From: Bacteroidota bacterium
Lineage (GTDB): Bacteria; Bacteroidota; Bacteroidia; Bacteroidales; VadinHA17
Assembly (NCBI GenBank): GCA_003250475.1
Contig: QKGI01000052.1
Span: forward strand, 1 to 63,903
DNA: 63,903 nt
Direction: 5' to 3'
The notes beneath the pieces are model-generated. The model had not been told where the DNA came from, searched no databases, and saw only the letters and a list, made by a program, of their open reading frames with translations. Both the position numbers and the translations under genes were made by a program. Positions within the stretch are counted from its first letter, which is position 1. Each line of letters starts with the position of its first letter. Below are positions 18,120-26,792 of this stretch, piece by piece.

Positions 18120-19436
18120 ATGCTTAAGAGTTTTTGGGATTTTGCAGAAAAGGAACGTTTGTTCAGTAACAACAGCAGGCTGTTGCTTGCCGTAAGCGGA
18201 GGTGTTGATTCTATGGTTATGGCCCGGCTTTTCAGGGATGCGGGCATAAAGCATTCAATAGCCCACTGCAATTTCTCACTCAGGGGTGATGAATCAGACG
18301 GTGATGAAGAATTTGTCGCTGAATATGCCCGTGTGAACAACATACCCTTTTTCAGTATGCGCTTTGATACACTGGGTTTTGCCGCCTCAAAAAAGATATC
18401 TGTGCAGATGGCTGCCCGGGAGCTGCGCTATGAATGGTTCGGAACAATAGTCAGGCGTGAAGGATTTGATGCCGTGGCAGTAGCTCATAATCTCAACGAT
18501 AATGTTGAGACTTTTCTTATTAACCTGTTGAGGGGGACCGGCCTCAGCGGGCTGACCGGTATGGACCGGCGCCATGATCCCGTCATAAGACCCCTGCTCT
18601 TTGCATCACGGGCTGAGATACTGGCATTTGCCTCCTCGAACGGTATTGAATATCGCGAAGACAGTTCAAACAGCGAGGTCAAATACACCCGTAACAGGAT
18701 AAGGCATAATGTCATTCCTGAAATGGAGAAGGTCAACCCGGCAGTGCTTAATGCCATAACCGACACTATGAAGCATCTCTCCTCAGCCTCCGGGATCATT
18801 GATGCATATCTGGACCGTGTGATGGAAGATATTTTCATTCCTGCACGCGGCGGGTTCGAGGTTGATATCAATGCTCTCACCTCCCTCAAACCATTTGTAC
18901 CGCACATCTATGAGCTGTTCCGCAGGTTCGGCATCTCCCCGAAACAGACAGATGAAGTAGTCTCACTGCTGGGTTCCCAGACCGGAAAATACATCTATAC
19001 CTCCACCCACCGCCTTTTGAATGACAGGGGAAGGATAATAATAACTGAAAAGACCGGAGAAGAGCCTGCCGTCTATGTATTCAGTTCGCTGGATGAAATG
19101 CGTATATCGGGAATATATACCGATATGCATATCGCCGAACCTTCCGGTGACCCCCTGCCGGTCACACCACTGACAGCCTCCCTCGATCTGGACAGGATCA
19201 CCTTTCCTGTCACTGTGAGGCACTGGGAACCAGGTGACAGGTTCATGCCTCTTGGCATGAAGCAGATGAAAAAGATCAGCGATTTCCTGATCGACCTGAA
19301 AGTTCCTGTGACAGCAAAGGAGAAAGTGCTTCTGATGCTTTCCGGGCAGGAGGTGATCTGGGTAATGGGTTACCGTATTGATGACAGGTTCAGGGTGACG
19401 AACAAGACGCTGAAGATGCTGGTCCTTACCGTCTGA
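18120..19436 (+). CDS. tilS: tRNA(Ile)-lysidine synthase
   Basis: A 438-residue N-type PP-loop ATPase that converts the wobble cytidine of the tRNA-Ile CAU anticodon to lysidine. The PP-loop is LAVSGGVDSMVMARL near residues 22-36. Other family motifs are AHCNFSLRGDESDGDE, VAVAHNLNDNVETFLINLLRGTGLSGL and RPLL..R.EI. The C-terminal TilS substrate-binding domain contains VRHWEPGDRFMPLGMKQMKK. Length is normal. It converges on aroC with a 25-nt gap. Confidence 0.96.
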   Translation: MLKSFWDFAEKERLFSNNSRLLLAVSGGVDSMVMARLFRDAGIKHSIAHCNFSLRGDESDGDEEFVAEYARVNNIPFFSMRFDTLGFAASKKISVQMAARELRYEWFGTIVRREGFDAVAVAHNLNDNVETFLINLLRGTGLSGLTGMDRRHDPVIRPLLFASRAEILAFASSNGIEYREDSSNSEVKYTRNRIRHNVIPEMEKVNPAVLNAITDTMKHLSSASGIIDAYLDRVMEDIFIPARGGFEVDINALTSLKPFVPHIYELFRRFGISPKQTDEVVSLLGSQTGKYIYTSTHRLLNDRGRIIITEKTGEEPAVYVFSSLDEMRISGIYTDMHIAEPSGDPLPVTPLTASLDLDRITFPVTVRHWEPGDRFMPLGMKQMKKISDFLIDLKVPVTAKEKVLLMLSGQEVIWVMGYRIDDRFRVTNKTLKMLVLTV

Positions 19437-19461
19437 TCCCCCAGTCACTCCGGTCCACGGT

Positions 19462-20457
19462 TCACCTTTCCCTCTGTCCGTTTATCGCCCTGTCAAGCAT
19501 GAGAAGGTCGGCCAGACCTATCGCCACTGCTGCCTCGAGTATAACAGGTATGCGCCTGGCGATGCAGGCATCATGTCTGCCTTTAACCTCCAGTTCTGTC
19601 ATCTCACCTGTGGCCGTGTCAAACGTAAGCTGTGGAACGCCCGTGCTTGCTGCCGGCTTCACCGAGACTCTCATGATCAGGTCATTGCTGTTTGTGATAC
19701 CGCCATTTATTCCCCCTGCATTATTTGTTGAGGTTTTCCCGCGTGCATCAATGAACGGGTCATTATGCAGGGAACCATAGCTCCTGGAGGATGCAAATCC
19801 TGCCCCAAACTCCACACCGTTGACGGCGGGTATACCGAAGGCAATCTGACCCAGGGCTGCCTCAACGGAGAAGTATGCCGGTTCCCCCAGTCCTTTTGGC
19901 ACATTTTTCACGATACACTCTACTACGCCTCCTACCGTGTCATTGGTCTCCATTGCCCTGGCTATTGCAGCGGTAGTGTCTTTCTCGCCCCCGGCCTCTA
20001 TCAGGCTTGCCGTTATGATGGCCGGTGAAACTATCTGACGTGCGAAGTAGCCGGCAGCCACAAGGCCCCATGTCAGACGTCCGGAGAAATGCCCTCCTCC
20101 TCTCATGTCGCTGAAACCTTTATATTTATAACCTGCAGTAAAATCTGCATGCCCCGGTCTCGGTATGCTGGTAAACTGCTCATAGTCTCCCGGGCGGAAT
20201 TCGCTGTTACGGGTACATAAAACCAGCGGCGCACCGGTGGTGAAGTTGTTGTATATGCCGCTGATAACTTCAGGCTCGTCAGACTCCCTCCTTGTTGTCG
20301 TTCCCGGCATCAGCCCCTTACGTCTGGAGAGGTCAGCCATCAGCTCCTCACGCCAGAACGGCAGTCCGGCCGGGCAGCCGTCAATAACCACCCCAACGGC
20401 TGAACCATGTGATTCGCCGAATATTGATACTCTGAATATTTTCCCAAGTGTGTTCAT
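19462..20457 (-). CDS. aroC: Chorismate synthase
   Basis: A 331-residue FMN-dependent enzyme that turns 5-enolpyruvylshikimate-3-phosphate into chorismate, the final common step of aromatic synthesis. Signatures are GESHGSAVGVVIDGCPAG at the N-terminus, RPGHADFTAGYKY and FSDMRGGGHFSGRLT in the middle, and GRHDACIARRIPVI near the C-terminus. It is slightly shorter than many homologues but shows no internal gap. It lies 9 nt downstream of aroB, in a shikimate pair. Confidence 0.97.
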   Translation of the reverse strand: MNTLGKIFRVSIFGESHGSAVGVVIDGCPAGLPFWREELMADLSRRKGLMPGTTTRRESDEPEVISGIYNNFTTGAPLVLCTRNSEFRPGDYEQFTSIPRPGHADFTAGYKYKGFSDMRGGGHFSGRLTWGLVAAGYFARQIVSPAIITASLIEAGGEKDTTAAIARAMETNDTVGGVVECIVKNVPKGLGEPAYFSVEAALGQIAFGIPAVNGVEFGAGFASSRSYGSLHNDPFIDARGKTSTNNAGGINGGITNSNDLIMRVSVKPAASTGVPQLTFDTATGEMTELEVKGRHDACIARRIPVILEAAVAIGLADLLMLDRAINGQRER

Positions 20458-20466
20458 TATCCCTCC

Positions 20467-21519
20467 TTATACTGATTGACTTCTATCTCTTCTCTCACGG
20501 TAATAATCAACAAAGGCACCCAGCTCTTTCAGCGGGATCCTCCGTATGATTGTTTTCCCCACCGATCGGAGAAGGACGAAATTTACTGAGCCTTTTTCGC
20601 TCTTTTTATCCCTGGATATCAGGTTTATAACATCAGCCGGCAGGTCATAATCACTCTCCATACCGCTTTCCGCAATGGCCACCTCCAGCATCCTGAGCTC
20701 TGAGTAGGGCATCTCCCCTTTCCACACCGACAGCCCGGCTGCGATGATCATTCCCCGTGCGACGGCTACTCCATGCGGGATCATGTAAAACGTTTCAAGG
20801 ACATGTCCGAATGTATGCCCGAAGTTAAGTACCCTCCTGGGGCCCTTTTCAAGAGGATCACGTCTGACCACGGCTGCTTTGATCTTCACTGCCCTGGTGA
20901 TAAGGTCACCCAGGACTACGGGGTCGCGATCATAAATCCTGCCCATAGAGGCGGTGATATCAAAAAACAGGTTTCTGTCTCCTATTGCCCCATGCTTAAC
21001 CAGTTCGCCAATGCCTGACTGCAGCTCCTCTTCAGGCAGTGTAGCGATCATCCTGTGGTCGCAAAGCACAAACTCGGGCTGGCTGAACGTACCGATTATG
21101 TTCTTGAAAGTCCCCAGGTTCACACCTGTCTTGCCACCAATACTTGCATCAACCTGTGAGAGCAGTGTCGTAGAGACAAAAGCGTGCCTCACCCCTCTCA
21201 TATATATCGATGCCACCATACCTGCCACATCGCACACCACCCCTCCTCCAAAGCCAAGGATAAACGACGAACGGTCAGCACCTGCCTCAAGCAGCTGCCT
21301 GCACAGATCGCCTGCCACCTCCAGTGTCTTGCTCTTTTCTCCAGGCTCAATCTCAAGCACGGTCGCCGGTGGAAATACTGATCCGTACAGTCTCTTCACG
21401 TTTGTGTCAGTGATGAGAAAGAGACCTGATGCAGGAAGCTTATCCCTTATATCATCAATTGTCCCGCCCATGATGAGAAGGGATGCTCCCTCAGCCGTAT
21501 TAATTTTGATACTTTGCAT
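20467..21519 (-). CDS. aroB: 3-dehydroquinate synthase
   Basis: A 350-residue NAD- and zinc-dependent enzyme of the shikimate pathway that closes DAHP to 3-dehydroquinate. It shows EPGEKSKTLEVAGDLCRQLL, the NAD-binding GFGGGVVCDVAGMVASIYMRG, and the metal-binding NFGHTFGHVLE. I chose the internal ATG (MQSIKINT) over the ATG six codons upstream because the extra residues have no counterpart in the family. The C-terminus runs slightly past the usual end (DYYRERRDRSQSV). Confidence 0.95.
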   Translation of the reverse strand: MQSIKINTAEGASLLIMGGTIDDIRDKLPASGLFLITDTNVKRLYGSVFPPATVLEIEPGEKSKTLEVAGDLCRQLLEAGADRSSFILGFGGGVVCDVAGMVASIYMRGVRHAFVSTTLLSQVDASIGGKTGVNLGTFKNIIGTFSQPEFVLCDHRMIATLPEEELQSGIGELVKHGAIGDRNLFFDITASMGRIYDRDPVVLGDLITRAVKIKAAVVRRDPLEKGPRRVLNFGHTFGHVLETFYMIPHGVAVARGMIIAAGLSVWKGEMPYSELRMLEVAIAESGMESDYDLPADVINLISRDKKSEKGSVNFVLLRSVGKTIIRRIPLKELGAFVDYYRERRDRSQSV

Positions 21520-21635
21520 TGTGGCGTAAAATAGCAAACAGAATAAACAATAAATATGATTAAATGCACGAAATGTACCTATTTCAGTAAAAAAATAAAA
21601 AATGTTATTTTCATAACCTGAAAAACAACGGAACG

Positions 21636-22286
21636 ATGAAGATCGGTGACAGGTATAAATACGTTCTGGATTGGTTTGCTGAGAATATGCCTGTTGCAGA
21701 GACGGAGCTCAGTTACGGTAATCCTTTCCAGCTGCTGGTGGCAGTTATTCTCTCGGCGCAGTGTACAGACAAACGTGTTAACATGATCACTCCTGTCATT
21801 TTTGAGAAGTTTCCTGACGCTGCCTCAATGGCTGTAGCCTCACGGGAAGAGATCTTCGATCTTATAAAGAGTTGCTCATACCCCAACAACAAGGCTAAAC
21901 ACCTTAAGGGCATGGCGGATATGATAACTCACCGTTTCGGTGGAGTAGTTCCCTCTGACAGGAACGACCTGATGCAGCTCCCGGGGGTTGGAAGGAAGAC
22001 TGCCAATGTGATCGCCTCGGTAGTCTGGAACAGGCCTGTTATAGCCGTAGATACTCATGTATTCAGGGTTGCCAGGCGCATCGGCCTTGCTCCCGGCGCA
22101 AAAAATCCGCTTGACGTCGAGATCAGGCTTACCCATGAGATCCCTGAAGAGATGCGGCCACGGGCTCATCACTGGCTCCTGCTGCACGGCAGATATATAT
22201 GTACTGCCCGGAAGCCTTTATGCTCAAAGTGCGGCCTGGCAGGGTGGTGTAACTGGTACCTACATCATGACGGGAAAATAAGTTGA
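21636..22286 (+). CDS. nth: Endonuclease III
   Basis: A 216-residue base-excision repair glycosylase/AP lyase that removes oxidised pyrimidines. The helix-hairpin-helix is LPGVGRKTANVI with the catalytic Lys, and the catalytic Asp is in AVDTHVFRVARRIG. The C-terminal 4Fe-4S cluster has the standard C-x6-C-x2-C-x5-C spacing (CTARKPLCSKCGLAGWC). It stands alone between divergent aroB and the hybrid kinase. Confidence 0.97.
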   Translation: MKIGDRYKYVLDWFAENMPVAETELSYGNPFQLLVAVILSAQCTDKRVNMITPVIFEKFPDAASMAVASREEIFDLIKSCSYPNNKAKHLKGMADMITHRFGGVVPSDRNDLMQLPGVGRKTANVIASVVWNRPVIAVDTHVFRVARRIGLAPGAKNPLDVEIRLTHEIPEEMRPRAHHWLLLHGRYICTARKPLCSKCGLAGWCNWYLHHDGKIS

Positions 22287-22358
22287 GGGTTCTCTCCGTT
22301 TTATTTAGAAGCATATAATTACATTTGTTAACCGAACCAACACCTCCTCTATAGAATA

Positions 22359-25300
22359 ATGTTCAAGCCTGGCAACAAGATGGAAAAAACCAAAGAGATT
22401 ACCAATGATCCTGACAATACACCTTCCTTCCTTACCTCTCTGAAACATCTTGCAGACATCCCTGAACTGGCTTTCAACTCAACCAACCAGCTGATAACGC
22501 TTAGCGATCTTGAGACCGAGAAATATATCGAGGTAAACCAGGCTTTCCTCGATACTACAGGATACTCCAAGGAGGAGATCATCGGCAAGAGCTCTGAAGA
22601 CATCCAGCTATATGTTGACCTGATCCAGAACAGGAAATACATGAGGCTGCTCTCGAAACTGAAGAAAGTATCCGATCTTGAGATCAACCTGCGTATGCGG
22701 TCAGGTGAGGAGCGGAAATTCTTATTCAGCGCCCGCACATTCTTCTTCGGCGAGGATGTATACCTCATCACCTACTACAATGATATAAGCGCACTGAACA
22801 ACGGTTATGCCCGGGCTGAGTCTGAGAAGATTCTGAAAGAGATTTTCGACTCTATGAGCAGTTACGCAGTCATCCTGCGGCGGGAAGATGAGAACAGGTA
22901 CTTCATAATCGATTTTAACTTCAGGGCAGAGGACGTTGAGGAGGTGGAAAGGAAGGATGTCATTGGCAAGGAGATAGATGAAACACCTTTTGCTGAAAAC
23001 GATTCCTTTCTCTCTCTGCTTGAAAATATTGAAACCGGGGCTGGACCCTACAAGGTACCCGTATCATCCGATGGAACGGACGAAGGAGGATATTACATAG
23101 GACTGTTGCTTTCATCCGGTGACATTGTCATCACCTGGGAGCCCGGAAAGCTTCAGAAAGAGAGGGAGAGCGAGATACTGAAACAGGGTATTGTCTTTGA
23201 GACTTTTGCAGAGCTTCTCCCGGAAATGATAATGGAGATTGATATTGCCGGTCATGTTACCTTTATGAATACCCAGGGGATGATGACCCTCGGATTTGAT
23301 AATAATGATCTCACCAGGGGGATTTCCCTCTCTGACCTTTTCCTCCCGGAGGATCTTGACAGGCTGATGCGGGAGCTCTCCGATCTGACCAGACCCGGGC
23401 AGATCACCTTTGATGAGTATGTCCTTGTCAACAAGCAGAAGCAGAAGGTATCGGTACTCTTTCATTCCGGCCCGATCATTATCCGGAACAGGGTGACAGG
23501 CTACAGGTGTGTCCTTACCGATGTGAGCAAGCACAAGGATTTCGAGCATAAGCTGTCAAACGAGAAAGCTCTTCTGGAGCACCTCATCGATGCGGCACCC
23601 GAAGCGATAGTCCTGACTGATTTTGACGGTCGGATAATGAGGATCAACAAGGGATTTACCCAGTTATTCGGTTATGAGGCTGATGAAGCCATGAACAGGA
23701 TGATAGATGACCTGGTGGTGCCCGATGAGTTGCGTGACGAGGCAATTACTATCGATGAGACCGCCCTGGCTAACGGTACCGGCTTCCTGGAGACAATAAG
23801 GATGGATAAGCTGGGAAACAGGATCAATGTCTCACTTATTGCCTCATCTGTAATCTCCAATGACCGGACAATAGCCTTCCTGGGTATCTACCGCGACATT
23901 TCGCTTGAAATAAAAAGCCGCCTCATGCAGGAGATCCAGTATAATATATCTACTGTAGCACTGCAAGACTCGGATATTTTTGATATTTACCCAACTATTG
24001 TTCATGAGATAGGGAAATTATGGAACGTGAACAATTTCTTCATTGCCCTTTACAACCGTGAAAAAGACACTCTGACATTCCCGTTCTTTGCGGATGAGCG
24101 TGATCATTTCCAGGAGACGGCAGCGAAGAATACGCTTACAGGATGGGTCATTAAGAATAATAAAGCCGTATTGCTCGATGAGAATGACATACTGAAGATT
24201 GAAAAGACCGGTGCCATCAGTCTTGTAGGCTCTCCATGCAAGATCTGGATGGGAGTGCCACTTAAGATGGAAGATGAAGTCATCGGGGCCATCTGTCTGC
24301 AGGACTATAAGGCCATTGATGCCTTTAACAATGACGACCTCCTGGTGTTTGAATTCATTGCAAACCAGATAGTACTCACCCTGCAGCGTCGCAGGATGCT
24401 TGACAATCTAATCACAGCCCGGAAAAGAGCAGAGGAGGCTGCATTCTCAAAGCAGCAGTTCATGTCGACCATGAGTCATGAGATACGTACGCCGCTCAAT
24501 GAGGTGATAGGTATCACCAACCTGCTCTACCAGAGCAATCCGCGCGAAGACCAGATGGAGTACATAGAGACACTGCGCTTCTCCGCCAACCATCTCCTGA
24601 CCCTGGTCAATGACATCCTTGACTATAACAAGATGGAGGCCGGCAAGATAGTATTTGAGAAGACCGAGTTTGATCTTTCAAGTATGCTTGACGACATTAA
24701 ACGGTCATACAGCCACAGGGCACAGGAGAAAGGTATCTCCTTTGCAATTGAGAAGTCACCTGACCTGCCGGTTTCACTTATCGGCGATCCCATAAGACTT
24801 AACCAGATCATATCCAACCTTCTGTCAAATGCCATGAAGTTCACCTCCGAGGGAGGCGTCACCCTGAAAGCCATCGTAAAGGAACGACAGGCCGGCAGGG
24901 CTCTTCTTGAGTTCTCTGTAGCTGACACAGGTATCGGCATTGCCAGGGAAAAGTTCAACGAGATCTTCGAAAGCTATGCCCAGGCCTCAGCTGACACCAC
25001 ACGAAAATATGGAGGTACCGGACTCGGACTGGCCATATGCAAGAGACTTGTCGATCTCCAGGGAGGCAATATAACGGTGATGAGTGAACTTAACAAAGGA
25101 TCGGTTTTCACTTTCTCCATAGAATATACTGTGCCTGCCACCGAGGTAAAAGCTGCCGAACAGGGCGGGTCGGAATCGATGAAAGAGCTGTCAGGCAAGA
25201 GGATTCTCGTTGCCGAGGACAATAAGATCAACTTCTTCGTTGCAAACAAATTCCTTGAGAGCTGGGGGGTGAAGGTAACTCATGTGGAGAACGGCAGCCT

Positions 25301-25562
25301 TGCCCTGGAGGAGATTGAGAAGCAGGAATTTGACCTGGTACTTATGGACCTGCATATGCCTGTCATGGATGGCATTGAGGCGACAAGGATCATCCGGAGC
25401 TCGCCTGATACTAAGATATCCCGGATACCAATTGTTGCACTTACCGCTGCGGTGATGTCGGAGGCCCAGGACAAGATAGAGAACCTGGCCATCAACGACT
25501 ACGTGCTTAAGCCCTTCAAGCCCAAGGACCTGTATGACAGAATACTGAAGAATGTAAGATAG
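22359..25562 (+). CDS. Soluble hybrid histidine kinase with PAS and GAF sensors and receiver
   Basis: A 1067-residue signal-transduction kinase without membrane helices or signal peptide, so it senses in the cytoplasm. In order: a PAS domain (~35-130), a divergent PAS-like segment (~150-255), two PAS domains (~280-390 and ~400-520), a GAF domain (~530-680), HisKA with MSTMSHEIRTPLNEVIG (phosphorylated His707), HATPase with NLLSNAMKFTSEGG, DTGIGIA and GGTGLGLAI, then a C-terminal receiver with Asp997 in LVLMDLHMPVMDG. There is no separate response regulator or phosphotransfer protein adjacent. The ligand is unknown; no haem or flavin motif is clear. Confidence 0.92.
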   Translation: MFKPGNKMEKTKEITNDPDNTPSFLTSLKHLADIPELAFNSTNQLITLSDLETEKYIEVNQAFLDTTGYSKEEIIGKSSEDIQLYVDLIQNRKYMRLLSKLKKVSDLEINLRMRSGEERKFLFSARTFFFGEDVYLITYYNDISALNNGYARAESEKILKEIFDSMSSYAVILRREDENRYFIIDFNFRAEDVEEVERKDVIGKEIDETPFAENDSFLSLLENIETGAGPYKVPVSSDGTDEGGYYIGLLLSSGDIVITWEPGKLQKERESEILKQGIVFETFAELLPEMIMEIDIAGHVTFMNTQGMMTLGFDNNDLTRGISLSDLFLPEDLDRLMRELSDLTRPGQITFDEYVLVNKQKQKVSVLFHSGPIIIRNRVTGYRCVLTDVSKHKDFEHKLSNEKALLEHLIDAAPEAIVLTDFDGRIMRINKGFTQLFGYEADEAMNRMIDDLVVPDELRDEAITIDETALANGTGFLETIRMDKLGNRINVSLIASSVISNDRTIAFLGIYRDISLEIKSRLMQEIQYNISTVALQDSDIFDIYPTIVHEIGKLWNVNNFFIALYNREKDTLTFPFFADERDHFQETAAKNTLTGWVIKNNKAVLLDENDILKIEKTGAISLVGSPCKIWMGVPLKMEDEVIGAICLQDYKAIDAFNNDDLLVFEFIANQIVLTLQRRRMLDNLITARKRAEEAAFSKQQFMSTMSHEIRTPLNEVIGITNLLYQSNPREDQMEYIETLRFSANHLLTLVNDILDYNKMEAGKIVFEKTEFDLSSMLDDIKRSYSHRAQEKGISFAIEKSPDLPVSLIGDPIRLNQIISNLLSNAMKFTSEGGVTLKAIVKERQAGRALLEFSVADTGIGIAREKFNEIFESYAQASADTTRKYGGTGLGLAICKRLVDLQGGNITVMSELNKGSVFTFSIEYTVPATEVKAAEQGGSESMKELSGKRILVAEDNKINFFVANKFLESWGVKVTHVENGSLALEEIEKQEFDLVLMDLHMPVMDGIEATRIIRSSPDTKISRIPIVALTAAVMSEAQDKIENLAINDYVLKPFKPKDLYDRILKNVR

Positions 25563-25584
25563 CCCTGCTTACAGGAGAGTGCAT

Positions 25585-26787
25585 TTATCTAATACAGTAT
25601 TTCGCCAGATACTCCGTCGCCCCTTTTTCTCCCAGGCTCTTTGCCCTGCGCAGGTAATGACAGGCATCTTCAGCTTTGCCACTGTTGATCAGTGCAATAC
25701 CAAGGTTAAGGTTCACCGGCCCGTTTGCCGGGTCCAGATCAAGGCTCATTGTATAATCCTCTGCTGCTCTTTCCCACGATTTTGCTGCCATCCATGCATC
25801 ACCACGCAACCGGAAAGCTGAAGGTTCGCCGGGGTGTTTCTCCACGTTCGAATTAAGATAGGGCAATGCTTCATAAATGGCGCCCTCCTCAGCATAGGTC
25901 TTACCAATCAGACCGAGTGCCTCAGTGTTATCGGGGTCTATTGAGATATAGGCCTCAAGGTCACGCTTGGCTGCTTCCCTGTCACCCGACTTAAGCAGCA
26001 TCGATGACCTGCGCAGGAGAAGCTGTGGATCGGGATAACCTGCATCTAACAGCCTGGTCAGTGCAGCGGCCGCAGCATAATAGCTGCCTTCCCCTGCGCG
26101 GGCTTCTGCCAGGGTAAATAACCATGCCCGGGGAATATCTTTCTGTTCGGTAAGACGGGCAAGGATGTCAGCAGCATCGCGAAACCTCCCGTTACTTATC
26201 ATAATCCTTGCGTTACAGTATTCAGTAACAGGCATATCCGGATAGAGACCTGCCAGTTGGTTCCATACTTCCTGTGCAAGGTCTGCACGGCCGGATTTCA
26301 GGTAATGATCTATCTCCCAGCTCTTTCTCTCGTAACCCTTATACCAGTCCCTCTTCCAGAGCGTTTTCCATTCAGAGGAGGATGTCACAGGCCTGAAAGC
26401 ATCGTCAAGCACTATCTCCGGTTCACTCTTCCTGTACGGTGACTGCAGGTGTGCTGTCAGGTACGAGACAGTCGCCCGTGCATCTCCTTCGGCAGCGGCA
26501 CATGTTGCCAGACCGTACATACCCGAGCCGGGACGCAGGTTCTCAGCAGCCATGAAATCGCTCTTCGCCTCCCTGATCATGCCTGCTTTACGATAAATAT
26601 CACCTCTCAGAAGCAGCAGGTCAGCATCGGTCCTTATCTCTCCGGCGGCCGCAAGCAGGCCGGCAGCCTCATCTTCCTCTCCCCTCTCCGAAAGAGAAAC
26701 TGCCCTGAGAATGGTCTCGTAGCCTTTCTGGCTTGTGGCGACGTGCGCTGCCAATATTAATACCAGGCACAGTAGTATCTTTTTCAT
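25585..26787 (-). CDS. Secreted tetratricopeptide-repeat protein
   Basis: A 400-residue protein with a signal peptide (MKKILLCLVLILAAHVATSQ) and a string of TPR-type helix pairs throughout (LLLRGDIYRKAGMIREAKSD, YISIDPDNTEALGLIGKTYA, YTMSLDLDPANGPVNLNLGI). TPR proteins are scaffolds for other proteins; here the setting is downstream of a type IX secretion substrate by 5 nt, which suggests a periplasmic or outer-membrane accessory role. No enzymatic domain is visible. Confidence 0.82.
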   Translation of the reverse strand: MKKILLCLVLILAAHVATSQKGYETILRAVSLSERGEEDEAAGLLAAAGEIRTDADLLLLRGDIYRKAGMIREAKSDFMAAENLRPGSGMYGLATCAAAEGDARATVSYLTAHLQSPYRKSEPEIVLDDAFRPVTSSSEWKTLWKRDWYKGYERKSWEIDHYLKSGRADLAQEVWNQLAGLYPDMPVTEYCNARIMISNGRFRDAADILARLTEQKDIPRAWLFTLAEARAGEGSYYAAAAALTRLLDAGYPDPQLLLRRSSMLLKSGDREAAKRDLEAYISIDPDNTEALGLIGKTYAEEGAIYEALPYLNSNVEKHPGEPSAFRLRGDAWMAAKSWERAAEDYTMSLDLDPANGPVNLNLGIALINSGKAEDACHYLRRAKSLGEKGATEYLAKYCIR

Positions 26788-26792
26788 TGCAT

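Noticed and set aside
20954-21529. A 191-codon plus-strand frame opposite aroB
   Set aside because: It is antisense to a well-supported enzyme and has no recognisable domain or start context.
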